Source: an uncultured Mycobacterium sp. (lineage in GTDB: Bacteria; Actinomycetota; Actinomycetes; Mycobacteriales; Mycobacteriaceae). From it: a stretch of 64,000 nt of DNA. Position 1 is the first letter of the stretch; each line of letters starts with the position of its first letter. Below the pieces are notes generated by a model that saw only the letters and a program-made list of their open reading frames with translations, had not been told where the DNA came from and did not search any database. The position numbers were made by a program, and so were the translations under genes. The stretch is from positions 144,058 through 208,057 of the forward strand of contig FLQS01000045.1 in assembly GCA_900078375.1 (NCBI GenBank), read 5' to 3'. Below, piece after piece: positions 23,986 to 33,260 of the stretch.

Positions 23986-25931
23986 GCCGTCGGGACAAGT
24001 CCGACAAAGGCCCCGGACCCGCCAAGGCCACGCGGCAGCGCACCCGGGTGGTCAAGACCCAGCCGGAGGCCGGGCAGGGCCGGTCGGCCAAGGCGCGACG
24101 CACCCGCGAGCTGGTCGAAAGCGGCAGCCGGACAGCGTCATTCGTGTTCCGCCACCGGGCAGGCAATATCGTCATCTTCCTCGCTCTCGGGGTCGCCGCC
24201 GTCCAGCTGTTCAACCTCCAGGTGCCGCAAGCCGCCGGCCTGCGCGCGGAGGCCGCCGGTCAGCTCAAGGTGACCGATGTCGAAAAGGCTGTCCGCGGCA
24301 GCATCGTCGACCGCAACTTCGACAAGCTCGCGTTCACCATTGAGGCCAGGGCGCTGACCTTCCAGCCGGTCAAGATTCGCAAGCAGCTGGCCGAGGCCAA
24401 GGAGAAGTCGCCCGCCGCACCGGATCCCGATAAACGCCTCACTCAGATCGCCGCCGAGGTGGCGGCCAAGCTCAACAACAAGCCCGACGCGGCCACGCTG
24501 CTCAAGAAGCTGCGCAGCAACGAGACCTTCGTCTACCTCGCCCGCGCCGTCGATCCGGCGGTCGCGTCCGCCATCACCAAGAAGTTCCCCGAGATCGGCG
24601 CCGAACGCCAGGACCTGCGCCAGTACCCCGGAGGTGCGTTGGCGGCCAACGTCGTCGGCGGGATCGACTGGGACGGCCACGGCCTGCTCGGCCTTGAGGA
24701 CTCGATGGACGGCAAGCTGTCGGGCACCGACGGCTCCATCACCTACGACCGCGGGTCGGACGGAGTCGTCATTCCCGGCAGCTACCGCAACAAGCACGAC
24801 GCCGTCAACGGCTCGACCATCCAGCTGACCATCGACGACGACATCCAGTTCTACGTCCAGCAGCAGGTGCAGCTCGCCAAGGACGCTTCCGGCGCCAAGA
24901 ACGTCTCCGCGGTGGTGCTGGATGCGAAAACCGGTGAAGTGCTGGCCATGTCGAATGACAACACCTTCGACCCCAGCCAGGACATCGGGCGCCAGCAGGA
25001 CAAGCAGATGGGCAACCTCCCGGTCACGTCGCCCTATGAGCCCGGGTCGGTCAACAAGATCATCACCGCGTCGTCGGTGATCGAGTACGGGCTGTCGAAC
25101 CCCGATGAGGTGCTGCAGGTTCCCGGGTCGATCAACATGGGTGGCGTCACCGTCAACGACGCATGGAACCACGGTGTGATGCCGTACACCACCACCGGCG
25201 TGTTCGGGAAGTCCTCGAACGTGGGCACCCTGATGCTGGCTCAGCGCATCGGGCCGGAGCGCTACTACGACATGCTCGGCAAGTTCGGGCTCGGTCAGCG
25301 CACCAACGTCGGACTGCCCGGCGAGAGCTCCGGCCTGGTTCCGCCGATCGACCAGTGGTCGGGCAGCACGTTCTCCAACCTGCCCATCGGACAAGGCCTT
25401 TCGATGACCCTGCTGCAGATGACCGGCATCTACCAGGCCATCGCCAATGATGGGCTGCGCATCCCACCGCGGATCGTCAAGGCCACCGTCGCCTCGGACG
25501 GCACCCGCACCGAGGAGCCGCACCCCGACGGCATCCGCGTGGTCTCGCCGGAAACCGCGCGCACTGTGCGCAACATGTTCCGCGCCATCGTCCAACGTGA
25601 CCCGATGGGATACCAGCAGGGCACCGGCCCGGCCGCCGCCGTCGACGGCTACCAGATCGCCGGCAAGACCGGCACCGCGCAGCAGATCAACCCGGCCTGC
25701 GGCTGCTACTACAGTGACGTCTACTGGATCACCTTCGCCGGCATGGCGCCCGCCGACGACCCGCGCTACGTCATCGGCATCATGATGGACGCCCCGCACC
25801 GAGCCGCCGACGGCACGCCCGGCTCATCGGCCGCGCCGCTGTTCCACAACATCGCCGCCTGGCTGCTCCAGCGGCAGAACATCCCGCTGTCGGCCGACCC
25901 CGGCGCGCCGTTGATCCTGCAGGCCACATAG
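23982..25931 (+). CDS. pbpB: Septal class B penicillin-binding protein PbpB (FtsI/PBP3)
   Basis: Monofunctional D,D-transpeptidase that cross-links septal peptidoglycan, partner of FtsW. A basic N-terminus and one transmembrane anchor (about 52-75) precede a dimerisation/pedestal domain (80-300) and the transpeptidase domain (300-649). The active-site motifs are S356-V-N-K359, S411-S-N413 and K562-T-G564. Length is 649 aa (M. tuberculosis about 679). GTG 23982 overlaps the ftsL stop by 4 nt. The following 89-bp gap to murE is where M. tuberculosis carries PE_PGRS38 and extra genes; here it holds only a hairpin and a mini-ORF. Confidence 0.96.
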   Translation: MSRRDKSDKGPGPAKATRQRTRVVKTQPEAGQGRSAKARRTRELVESGSRTASFVFRHRAGNIVIFLALGVAAVQLFNLQVPQAAGLRAEAAGQLKVTDVEKAVRGSIVDRNFDKLAFTIEARALTFQPVKIRKQLAEAKEKSPAAPDPDKRLTQIAAEVAAKLNNKPDAATLLKKLRSNETFVYLARAVDPAVASAITKKFPEIGAERQDLRQYPGGALAANVVGGIDWDGHGLLGLEDSMDGKLSGTDGSITYDRGSDGVVIPGSYRNKHDAVNGSTIQLTIDDDIQFYVQQQVQLAKDASGAKNVSAVVLDAKTGEVLAMSNDNTFDPSQDIGRQQDKQMGNLPVTSPYEPGSVNKIITASSVIEYGLSNPDEVLQVPGSINMGGVTVNDAWNHGVMPYTTTGVFGKSSNVGTLMLAQRIGPERYYDMLGKFGLGQRTNVGLPGESSGLVPPIDQWSGSTFSNLPIGQGLSMTLLQMTGIYQAIANDGLRIPPRIVKATVASDGTRTEEPHPDGIRVVSPETARTVRNMFRAIVQRDPMGYQQGTGPAAAVDGYQIAGKTGTAQQINPACGCYYSDVYWITFAGMAPADDPRYVIGIMMDAPHRAADGTPGSSAAPLFHNIAAWLLQRQNIPLSADPGAPLILQAT

Positions 25932-25933
25932 CA

Positions 25934-25965
25934 GTCGGCACGCGCTGGCGCGCGTGTGTGCCGGC
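25934..25965 (+). other. Inverted repeat between pbpB and murE
   Basis: The arms GTCGGCAC (25934-25941) and GTGCCGGC (25958-25965), with an inner GCGC/GCGC pairing, can form an imperfect hairpin just after the pbpB stop. There is no U-tract, so intrinsic termination is not expected. It could attenuate or stabilise the dcw transcript at its only sizeable internal gap before murE. Confidence 0.4.
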
Positions 25966-25997
25966 TGACCCCGGTTGCTCGGTAGGGTGACAACCCA

Positions 25998-26024
25998 ATG
26001 ACTTATGCGGTGACAACCCGATGA
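25998..26024 (+). other. Mini-ORF overlapping the murE start (possible leader for translational coupling)
   Basis: ATG 25998 opens an eight-codon frame (MTYAVTTR) whose TGA (26022-26024) overlaps the murE ATG as ATGA. The motif GGTGACAACCC occurs at 25986 and again at 26009, 23 bp apart, so the mini-ORF seems to have arisen from a small tandem duplication of the murE leader. It may let ribosomes terminate and restart on murE. Whether it is translated is unknown. Confidence 0.4.
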
Positions 26025-27568
26025 CCAATGCCCTGCGGCCAAGCGCCACCCCGGCGCTGACCTTGCCGACGCTGGCCGCCCGCGTCGGCGCGGTGCCCGC
26101 CGCCGGCGGTGTCGCTGCTGAGGTGCGGATCACCGGCGTGACCCTGCGCGGCCAGGACGCCATGGCCGGGGACCTGTTCGCCGCGCTGCCCGGCTCGTCC
26201 TCGCACGGCGCCGAATACACCAGCACCGCCATCGAGGGTGGCGCTGTCGCGGTGCTCACCGATGCCGAAGGTCTGGCCGTCATCCACCGCAGGCTCGGCG
26301 AGCGGGCGCCGATCCCGGTCCTGGTGCATCCGGCACCGCGCTCGGTGCTCGGTGAACTGGCGGCGGCGGTCTACGGCCATCCGTCGGACCGGGTGGTGGT
26401 CCTCGGCGTCACCGGCACGTCCGGCAAGACCACCACGACCCATCTGATCGAGGCCGGCCTGCAATCGGCCGACCGCACACCGGGCCTGATCGGCACGGTC
26501 GGTGTCCGGATCGCCGGGGTCGACGTCCCCAGCGCACTGACCACCCCGGAAGCCCCGGCCCTGCAGGCACTGCTGGCGGTGATGGCCGAACGCGGCGTCG
26601 ACACCGCCGTCATGGAGGTGTCCAGTCATGCGCTCGAACTGGGGCGCACCGACGGCATCCGATTCGCGGCCGGCGGGTTCACCAACCTGTCCCGCGATCA
26701 CCTCGACTTCCATCCCACGATGGCGGCGTATTTCGAAGCCAAGGCCCGGTTGTTCGACCCGGCGTCGCCCGGGCACGCGGCCATCTCGGTGATCTGTGTC
26801 GACGACGACGCCGGCCGCGAGATGGCCCGCCGTGCTGACAACGCGGTGACGGTGTCGGCCGAGGGACGTCCGGCGAACTGGCGCGCCGAAGACGTGGTCG
26901 TGCTCGACGGCGGTGCGCAGGAGTTCACCGCGGTGGACCCCGCCGGCGTGCACCACAGGCTGCGGATCCGCCTGCCGGGCCGCTACAACGTCGCCAACGC
27001 ACTGCTGGCGCTGGCGTTGCTGGACGCCGTCGGGGTGTCGCCGGAACAGGCCGCGCCCGGGCTGCGCGACGCCTCGGTACCGGGGCGGCTGGAAGCCATC
27101 GAGCGCGGCCAGGACTTCCTGGCCGTCGTCGACTACGCGCACAAGCCCGGTGCGTTGCAGGCGGTGCTGGAGACCCTCAAGCGGCCGCAGGGCCGGCTGG
27201 CCGTGGTGTTCGGCGCCGGCGGCGACCGCGATCCCGGTAAGCGAGAACCCATGGGCCGCATCGCCGCTGAGCTCGCCGATCTGGTGGTCGTCACCGACGA
27301 CAACCCGCGCGACGAGGACCCCGCGAGCATCCGGGCGGCGATCCTGGCCGGAGCCGGAAACGGCGGGGCCGAGGGCGCTGAAGTCCTGGAGATCGGGGAC
27401 CGGCGCGCCGCGATCCGGCACGCCGTGGCGTGGGCCCGCGGCGGAGACGTCGTGGTGATCGCGGGCAAGGGTCACGAGAAGGGGCAGACCGCGGCCGGGC
27501 AGACCCGACCGTTCGACGATCGTGCGGAGCTCGCGGCCGCACTCGACGAGCGGGAGGTGAGCCGATGA
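26021..27568 (+). CDS. murE: UDP-MurNAc-tripeptide synthetase MurE (meso-DAP adding)
   Basis: Cytosolic ATP-dependent ligase adding meso-diaminopimelate to UDP-MurNAc-L-Ala-D-Glu. The ATP loop GTSGKTTT is at 132-139; the carbamylated-Lys region, the VMEVSSHALEL block and the substrate-specificity motif D427-N-P-R430, diagnostic for meso-DAP, are all present. Length is 515 aa. The start ATG 26021 overlaps the stop of a preceding mini-ORF; its own stop overlaps the murF ATG (ATGA). Confidence 0.96.
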   Translation: MTNALRPSATPALTLPTLAARVGAVPAAGGVAAEVRITGVTLRGQDAMAGDLFAALPGSSSHGAEYTSTAIEGGAVAVLTDAEGLAVIHRRLGERAPIPVLVHPAPRSVLGELAAAVYGHPSDRVVVLGVTGTSGKTTTTHLIEAGLQSADRTPGLIGTVGVRIAGVDVPSALTTPEAPALQALLAVMAERGVDTAVMEVSSHALELGRTDGIRFAAGGFTNLSRDHLDFHPTMAAYFEAKARLFDPASPGHAAISVICVDDDAGREMARRADNAVTVSAEGRPANWRAEDVVVLDGGAQEFTAVDPAGVHHRLRIRLPGRYNVANALLALALLDAVGVSPEQAAPGLRDASVPGRLEAIERGQDFLAVVDYAHKPGALQAVLETLKRPQGRLAVVFGAGGDRDPGKREPMGRIAAELADLVVVTDDNPRDEDPASIRAAILAGAGNGGAEGAEVLEIGDRRAAIRHAVAWARGGDVVVIAGKGHEKGQTAAGQTRPFDDRAELAAALDEREVSR

Positions 27569-29040
27569 TCCCGCTGACCGTCGCCCAGATCGCCGAGATC
27601 GTCTCCGGAGAGCTCGCCGACATCAGCCCTGAGGAGGCCGCCCAGCGGACGGTCACCGGAACCGTCGAGTTCGATTCGCGGGCCGTCACGCCGGGCGGAC
27701 TGTTTCTGGCGTTGCCCGGTGCGCGCTCCGACGGCCACGACTTCGCCGAAGGCGCCGTCGACGCCGGTGCCGCGGTGGTGCTCGCCGCACGCCCGGTCGG
27801 GGTGCCCGCGATCGTCGTGCCGCCCGCGGCGGCCACCGACGCCGACGCCGGGGTCCTCGAGCACGATCTCGACGGGGCGGGTGCGGCCGTGCTGGCCGCG
27901 CTCGCCCGACTGGCGGCGGCAGTCGCCGCCGAACTGGTGGCCGGCGGGCTGACGATCGTCGGGGTCACCGGATCGTCGGGCAAGACGTCGACGAAGGATC
28001 TGATCGCCGCGGTGCTGCGCCCGCTGGGCGAGGTGGTGGCCCCGCCGGGTTCGTTCAACAACGAGCTCGGGCATCCCTGGACCGTCCTTCGCGCGACCGA
28101 AGACACCGACTATCTGGTTCTGGAGATGTCTGCGCGTCACCCCGGCAATATCGCGGCGCTGGCGGCGATCGCCCCACCGTCGATCGCGGTGGTGCTCAAC
28201 GTCGGCACCGCCCACCTCGGTGAGTTCGGTTCGCGCGAGGTCATCGCGGCCACGAAAGGTGAACTGGTAGAAGCAGTTCCGGACACAGGGGTGGCGATCC
28301 TCAACGTCGACGACCCGATGGTGGCCGCGATGGCGCAGCGAACTGCCGCGCGGGTGGTCCGGGTCGGGCAGTCCGAGAGCGCTGACGTTCGTGCCGTGGA
28401 CGTCGAACTCGACGACCTGGCCCGGCCTCGTTTCCTGTTGGTGAGCGCGGCCGGCTCCGCTGATGTACAGCTGGCCGTGCACGGCGAGCATCAGGTCGGC
28501 AATGCTCTGAGCGCGGCCGCGGTGGCACTCGAATGCGGCGCGTCGCCCGAGCAGGTGGCCAGCGCGCTGGCCACCGCGGGCCCGGCATCGCGGCATCGCA
28601 TGGAGGTGCACACCCGAGCCGACGGGGTGACCGTCGTCAACGACGCGTACAACGCCAACCCCGACTCGATGAAGGCCGGCCTGCAGGCGCTGGCGGTGAT
28701 GGCACGACGTCAGAACAAGCGCAGCTGGGCCGTACTCGGCGAGATGGCCGAGCTGGGGGACGAGGCGATAACCGAGCATGATCGTGTCGGTCGGCTCGCT
28801 GTGCGCTTAGATATCAGTCGACTCGTCGTCGTCGGAACCGGGAGGGCCATGAACGCCATGCACCACGGGGCGGTCATGGAGGGATCCTGGGGTTCGGAGT
28901 CCGCCATGGTCGACGACGCCGACGCCGCCCTGGAATTGCTGCGCGCCGAACTGCAGCCCGGTGACGTCGTCCTGGTCAAGGCGTCGAACGCGGCCGGGCT
29001 GGGGGCACTGGCCCAGGCGCTGTTGGACGGCGCCCCATGA
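27565..29040 (+). CDS. murF: UDP-MurNAc-tripeptide:D-Ala-D-Ala ligase MurF
   Basis: Last cytosolic Mur ligase, which adds D-Ala-D-Ala to give UDP-MurNAc-pentapeptide. It is 491 aa; the N-terminal domain has VEFDSRAVTPGGLFLALPG, the ATP-binding loop is GVTGSSGKTSTKDL (about residue 135), then FNNELGHPWTVLRA and EMSARHPGNIA, and the C-terminal domain has VNDAYNANPDSMKAGL. ATG 27565 overlaps the murE stop and the final TGA overlaps the mraY ATG, so the three genes are translationally coupled. Confidence 0.96.
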   Translation: MIPLTVAQIAEIVSGELADISPEEAAQRTVTGTVEFDSRAVTPGGLFLALPGARSDGHDFAEGAVDAGAAVVLAARPVGVPAIVVPPAAATDADAGVLEHDLDGAGAAVLAALARLAAAVAAELVAGGLTIVGVTGSSGKTSTKDLIAAVLRPLGEVVAPPGSFNNELGHPWTVLRATEDTDYLVLEMSARHPGNIAALAAIAPPSIAVVLNVGTAHLGEFGSREVIAATKGELVEAVPDTGVAILNVDDPMVAAMAQRTAARVVRVGQSESADVRAVDVELDDLARPRFLLVSAAGSADVQLAVHGEHQVGNALSAAAVALECGASPEQVASALATAGPASRHRMEVHTRADGVTVVNDAYNANPDSMKAGLQALAVMARRQNKRSWAVLGEMAELGDEAITEHDRVGRLAVRLDISRLVVVGTGRAMNAMHHGAVMEGSWGSESAMVDDADAALELLRAELQPGDVVLVKASNAAGLGALAQALLDGAP

Positions 29041-30116
29041 GACTGATCCTCATTGCCGTCGGCATCTCGCTGGCGGTGTCGATCCTGCTGACCCCGGTGC
29101 TGATCAAGCTGTTCACCCGCCAGGGCCTGGGCCACGAGATCCGTGAGGACGGCCCGCCGAGCCACAAGACCAAGCGCGGCACACCGTCGATGGGCGGCGT
29201 CGCGATCCTCGCCGGCATCTGGGCCGGCTACTTCGGCACCCACCTGGTCGGTCTCGCCCTCGACGGGGACGGCCCGTCGGCCTCCGGGCTGCTGGTGCTC
29301 GGCCTGGCCACCGCCCTTGGTGCGGTCGGCTTCGTCGACGACCTGATCAAGATCCGGCGCTCCCGCAACCTCGGCCTGAACAAGACCGCGAAGACGGTCG
29401 GACAGCTCACCGCTGCGGTGCTGTTCGGCATCCTCGTGCTGCAGTTCCGCAACGCTGACGGGCTGACCCCGGGCAGTCCTGAGCTGTCCTACGTGCGTGA
29501 GATCGCCACCGTCACCTTGAGTTCGGCGGTGTTCGTCCTGTTCTGCGTGGTCATCGTCAGCGCCTGGTCCAATGCGGTGAACTTCACCGACGGCCTGGAC
29601 GGGCTGGCCGGCGGAAGTATGGCGATGGTCAGCGCCGCCTACGTGCTGATCACGTTCTGGCAGTACCGCAATGCCTGCGCCACCGCCCCCGGGCTGGGCT
29701 GCTACAACGTGCGCGACCCGCTGGACCTGGCGGTGCTGGCCGCCGCGACCGCCGGGGCGTGTATCGGATTCCTGTGGTGGAATGCCGCACCCGCCAAGAT
29801 CTTCATGGGCGACACCGGATCGCTGGCGCTGGGCGGGATGATCGCCGGGCTGTCGGTCACCAGCCGCACCGAGGTGCTGGCGGTGGTGCTCGGCGCGTTG
29901 TTCGTCGCCGAGGTGACCTCGGTGGTGGTGCAGATCCTGGCCTTCCGAACTACCGGGCGCCGGGTGTTCCGGATGGCGCCGTTCCACCACCATTTCGAGC
30001 TGGTCGGCTGGGCCGAGACGACGGTGATCATCCGGTTCTGGCTGCTCACCGCCATCGCCTGCGGGCTCGGGGTGGCCTTGTTCTACGGCGAGTGGCTGTC
30101 GGCAATCGGGGCGTGA
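29037..30116 (+). CDS. mraY: Phospho-MurNAc-pentapeptide translocase MraY
   Basis: Integral membrane enzyme that moves phospho-MurNAc-pentapeptide from UMP to undecaprenyl/decaprenyl phosphate, forming lipid I. It is 359 aa with ten predicted helices. Signature regions are DGPPSHKTKRGTPSMGG (near 40-55), LGAVGFVDDLIKIRR (the Asp-Asp catalytic pair), NAVNFTDGLDGLAGG, FMGDTGSLALGG, and APFHHHFELVGWAE with the MraY-specific His box. ATG 29037 overlaps the murF stop by 4 nt. Confidence 0.96.
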   Translation: MRLILIAVGISLAVSILLTPVLIKLFTRQGLGHEIREDGPPSHKTKRGTPSMGGVAILAGIWAGYFGTHLVGLALDGDGPSASGLLVLGLATALGAVGFVDDLIKIRRSRNLGLNKTAKTVGQLTAAVLFGILVLQFRNADGLTPGSPELSYVREIATVTLSSAVFVLFCVVIVSAWSNAVNFTDGLDGLAGGSMAMVSAAYVLITFWQYRNACATAPGLGCYNVRDPLDLAVLAAATAGACIGFLWWNAAPAKIFMGDTGSLALGGMIAGLSVTSRTEVLAVVLGALFVAEVTSVVVQILAFRTTGRRVFRMAPFHHHFELVGWAETTVIIRFWLLTAIACGLGVALFYGEWLSAIGA

Positions 30117-30117
30117 C

Positions 30118-31572
30118 ATGCAGCCCGGCCTGGAGGAGCTGAGCTCGGGGGCGCAGGTACTGGTCACCGGCGCCGGCATCACCGGGCGTGCGATCGTGGC
30201 GGCATTGGCGTCCTGGGACGTCGAGATCCAGGTCTGCGATGACAATGCCGAGTCATTGAAAGCGTTGGCAGCCAACGGTGTTCATACCATTACGCCCGCT
30301 GAGGCGGTCGCCGGGATCGGCGGCTTCACCCTGGTGGTCACCAGCCCCGGTTTCCCGCCCACCGCGCCGGTGCTGGCCGCGGCCGCCGCGACCGGCATCC
30401 CGATCTGGGGCGACGTCGAGCTGGCCTGGCGCCTGGACGCGGCGGGCCACTACGGGCCGCCACGGCGCTGGCTGGTCGTCACCGGTACCAACGGCAAGAC
30501 CACCACTACCTCGATGCTGCACGCCATGCTGGTCGCCGACGGTCGCCGAGCGGTGTTGTGCGGCAACATCGGTGACCCGGTGCTCGACGTGCTGGGCGAG
30601 CCGGCCGACCTGTTGGCCGTGGAACTGTCCAGCTTCCAGTTGTTCTGGGCGCCGTCGTTGCGCCCGGAGGCGGGCGTGGTGCTCAACGTCGCCGAAGACC
30701 ACCTCGACTGGCACGGCGGTTTCGACGCCTACGCCGCGGCCAAGGCCGGCGCGCTGACCGGGCGGGTGGCCGTCGTCGGGCTCGACGACGCGCCGGCGGC
30801 CGGGCTGCTGCCGGCCTCGCCCGCGCCGGTCAAGGTGGGGTTCCGGCTCGGCGAGCCGGCGGCGGGCGAGCTGGGCGTGCACGAGGGGATGCTCGTCGAC
30901 CGGGCGTTCGCCCGCGACGCCCAACTCGCCCCGGTCGCGTCGATCTCGGTAGCCGGCCCGGTCGGTGTGCTCGACGCGCTGGGCGCGGCCGCGCTGGCCC
31001 GGGCCGTCGGCGTGGCACCCGCGTCGATCGCGGACGCGCTGGCCGGCTTCCGGGTCGGCCGGCATCGCGCCGAACGCGTGGCGGTGATCGGCGGCGTCAC
31101 TTATGTCGACGACTCCAAGGCCACCAATCCGCACGCCGCCCAGGCTTCGGCGCTCGCCTACCCGCGGGTGGTGTGGGTGGCCGGTGGCCTACTCAAGGGC
31201 GCTTCCGTCGACGACATGGTCGCCCAGGTCGCGGATCGGCTGGTCGGGGCGGTGCTGATCGGCCGCGACCGTGCGGCGGTTGCCGAGGCGTTATCGCGAC
31301 ACGCGCCCGATGTCCCCGTCATCGAGGTTGTGACACGAGAGGATGCAGTGGTGCATGAGACCACTGTTACTCATGAGACTCGAGTGGTCGACGCCTCCGG
31401 GCCGGGCCTGGGTGCCCGGGTGATGACCGAGGTCGTCGCCGCTGCCGCCAGCCTGGCCCGATCCGGTGACACGGTGCTGCTGGCTCCCGCGGGGGCGTCG
31501 TTCGACCAGTTTGCCGGCTACGCCGACCGTGGCGATACGTTCGCCGCCGCCGTGCGCGCCGCGGCCCGGTAG
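30118..31572 (+). CDS. murD: UDP-MurNAc-L-Ala:D-glutamate ligase MurD
   Basis: Cytosolic ATP-dependent ligase adding D-Glu to UDP-MurNAc-L-Ala. It is 484 aa. The N-terminal Rossmann domain starts VLVTGAGITGRAIV, the ATP loop is VTGTNGKTTTTSML (near residue 122), then CGNIGDPVLD, LAVELSSFQL and AEDHLDWHGG; the C-terminal domain has FRVGRHRAERV and VDDSKATNPHAA. ATG 30118 follows the mraY stop by 1 nt. The C-terminal part includes a short repeated stretch (VVHETTVTHET) not typical of the family. Confidence 0.95.
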   Translation: MQPGLEELSSGAQVLVTGAGITGRAIVAALASWDVEIQVCDDNAESLKALAANGVHTITPAEAVAGIGGFTLVVTSPGFPPTAPVLAAAAATGIPIWGDVELAWRLDAAGHYGPPRRWLVVTGTNGKTTTTSMLHAMLVADGRRAVLCGNIGDPVLDVLGEPADLLAVELSSFQLFWAPSLRPEAGVVLNVAEDHLDWHGGFDAYAAAKAGALTGRVAVVGLDDAPAAGLLPASPAPVKVGFRLGEPAAGELGVHEGMLVDRAFARDAQLAPVASISVAGPVGVLDALGAAALARAVGVAPASIADALAGFRVGRHRAERVAVIGGVTYVDDSKATNPHAAQASALAYPRVVWVAGGLLKGASVDDMVAQVADRLVGAVLIGRDRAAVAEALSRHAPDVPVIEVVTREDAVVHETTVTHETRVVDASGPGLGARVMTEVVAAAASLARSGDTVLLAPAGASFDQFAGYADRGDTFAAAVRAAAR

Positions 31573-31577
31573 TCGCC

Positions 31578-33260
31578 GTGGCCAAGATCTTGTCCCGGCT
31601 GCGCCGTCGCGGCACGGCTGACACCGCAGAAACCGCTGTCGTCGACGTCGACGCGGAGGGCGGCGCCGAGGGCGCGGTCGACACCGAAGCCACCACCGAG
31701 CCCGTCGCCACCGCGCAGCCGGCCAAACCCAGGTTCCAAGTGCCGCTGAAGTTCGGTGCCTGGCTGGGCCGGCCGATGACGTCGTTTCATCTGATTATCT
31801 CGGTGTCGGCGCTGCTGGTCACCCTCGGCCTGACCATGGTGCTATCGGCGTCGGGCGTGCACTCCTACGACGAGGACGGCTCACCGTGGGCGATCTTCAG
31901 TCGCCAGGTGGTGTGGACCGTGGTGGGCCTGATCGGATTCTGGATCGCGCTGCGGGTGCCGGTCAGTTTCCTGCGCAACACCGCGTTCGCCGCGTTCGCC
32001 GTCACCATCGTGATGCTGGTGCTGGTGCTGATCCCGGGCATCGGCCACGAATCCAACGGTTCCCGCGGCTGGTTCGTCTTCTTCGGCCTGTCGATGCAGC
32101 CGTCTGAGCTGACCAAGATCGCGTTCGCGATCTGGGGGGCGCACCTGCTGGCGACCCGGCGTTTGGAGCGGGCATCGCTGCGGGAAATGCTCATTCCGCT
32201 GATTCCCGCCGCGGTGGTCGCCCTGGTGCTGATCGTCGCCCAGCCCGACCTCGGGCAGACGGTGTCGCTGGGCATCATCTTGCTGGCCCTGCTCTGGTAC
32301 GCGGGCCTGCCGCTGAAGGTGTTCGTGAGCTCGCTGGCGGCGGCCGTCGGTGCGGCCGCGGTGCTGGCGGTCTCGGAGGGCTACCGCTCCGACCGGGTGC
32401 GGTCCTGGCTGGACCCCGGCGCAGACGCCCAGGGCTCGGGCTACCAGGCTCGGCAGGCCAAGTTCGCGCTGGCCAACGGCGGTGTGTTCGGTGACGGGCT
32501 GGGCCAGGGCACCGCGAAATGGAACTACCTGCCCAACGCGCACAACGACTTCATCTTCGCGATCATCGGGGAGGAGTTGGGCTACGTCGGTGCGTTCGGG
32601 CTGCTGGCCCTGTTCGGACTGTTCGCCTACACCGGCATGCGGATCTCCAAGCGCTCGGCCGATCCGTTCCTGCGACTGCTGACCGCCGCGGCCACGATGT
32701 GGGTGATCGGCCAGGTCTTCATCAACGTGGGCTACGTCATCGGCCTGCTGCCCGTCACCGGCATCCAGCTTCCGCTCATCTCTGCGGGTGGAACATCAAC
32801 GGCGACAACGCTATTCATGATCGGATTGATGGCAAACGCCGCCCGGCACGAACCCGAGGCGGTGGCCGCTCTGCGGGCCGGCCGCGAGGACCGGGTGAAC
32901 CGGCTGCTGCGGCTGCCGCTGCCGGAGGCGTACGTGCCCTCGAGGGTGGAGGCGCTGCGGGACCGGTTGCGCACCAAACCGGGCGACAAGCCCACCAAGA
33001 GCGCCAAGGCGGTCAAATCCACCAAATCCACCAAATCCACCAAACCCGCCAAGGCAGCCAAGCCGGCCAAGAAACCGGCCCGCAAATCCCAGCCCACTCG
33101 CGAACGTGCGGCCTTACCTGCCAAAACCCGGACGGCCCAGCGACCCACCCGGCGCTCAGGGCATCATGGTGACGCTCCGCGTAACAGCGCGCAGCATCCG
33201 GATGAGGGAACCGGCCGGGCACGGCGGTCCCGCACATTGGAAGGTCAGCGTTACGGGTGA
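31578..33260 (+). CDS. ftsW: Septal peptidoglycan polymerase FtsW (SEDS family)
   Basis: SEDS glycosyltransferase that polymerises lipid II at the septum together with PbpB. It is 560 aa: a ~65-residue cytosolic head, ten helices (about 70-440), the conserved Asp-containing loop SYQARQAKFALANGG preceded by RVRSWLDPGAD, and GEELGYVGA and PVTGIQLPLISAGGTS near helices 8-10. The C-terminal ~120 residues are very Lys/Ala/Pro-rich with repeated KST units. Start GTG 31578, 5 bp after murD; the TGA overlaps the murG GTG. Confidence 0.95.
   Translation: MAKILSRLRRRGTADTAETAVVDVDAEGGAEGAVDTEATTEPVATAQPAKPRFQVPLKFGAWLGRPMTSFHLIISVSALLVTLGLTMVLSASGVHSYDEDGSPWAIFSRQVVWTVVGLIGFWIALRVPVSFLRNTAFAAFAVTIVMLVLVLIPGIGHESNGSRGWFVFFGLSMQPSELTKIAFAIWGAHLLATRRLERASLREMLIPLIPAAVVALVLIVAQPDLGQTVSLGIILLALLWYAGLPLKVFVSSLAAAVGAAAVLAVSEGYRSDRVRSWLDPGADAQGSGYQARQAKFALANGGVFGDGLGQGTAKWNYLPNAHNDFIFAIIGEELGYVGAFGLLALFGLFAYTGMRISKRSADPFLRLLTAAATMWVIGQVFINVGYVIGLLPVTGIQLPLISAGGTSTATTLFMIGLMANAARHEPEAVAALRAGREDRVNRLLRLPLPEAYVPSRVEALRDRLRTKPGDKPTKSAKAVKSTKSTKSTKPAKAAKPAKKPARKSQPTRERAALPAKTRTAQRPTRRSGHHGDAPRNSAQHPDEGTGRARRSRTLEGQRYG
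33015..33041 (+). repeat. Three perfect 9-bp tandem repeats inside ftsW
   Basis: AAATCCACC occurs three times in a row (33015, 33024, 33033), followed by a diverged fourth unit AAACCCGCC. The units are in frame and encode repeated Lys-Ser-Thr in the cytosolic tail of FtsW. Such a perfect repeat can change copy number by slippage without breaking the frame. Confidence 0.9.

Noticed and set aside
24138..25799. Open frame antisense to pbpB (553 codons)
   Set aside because: Shadow of the transpeptidase gene; Val/Asp/Gly-rich translation without motifs.
26003..27475. Long open frame antisense to murE (490 codons)
   Set aside because: It is wholly covered by a certain murE with conserved motifs; its His/Arg/Gly-rich translation is typical of GC-rich shadow frames.
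33015..33041. Possible CRISPR or minisatellite array
   Set aside because: Only three 9-bp units without spacers, in frame in the coding sequence of ftsW.
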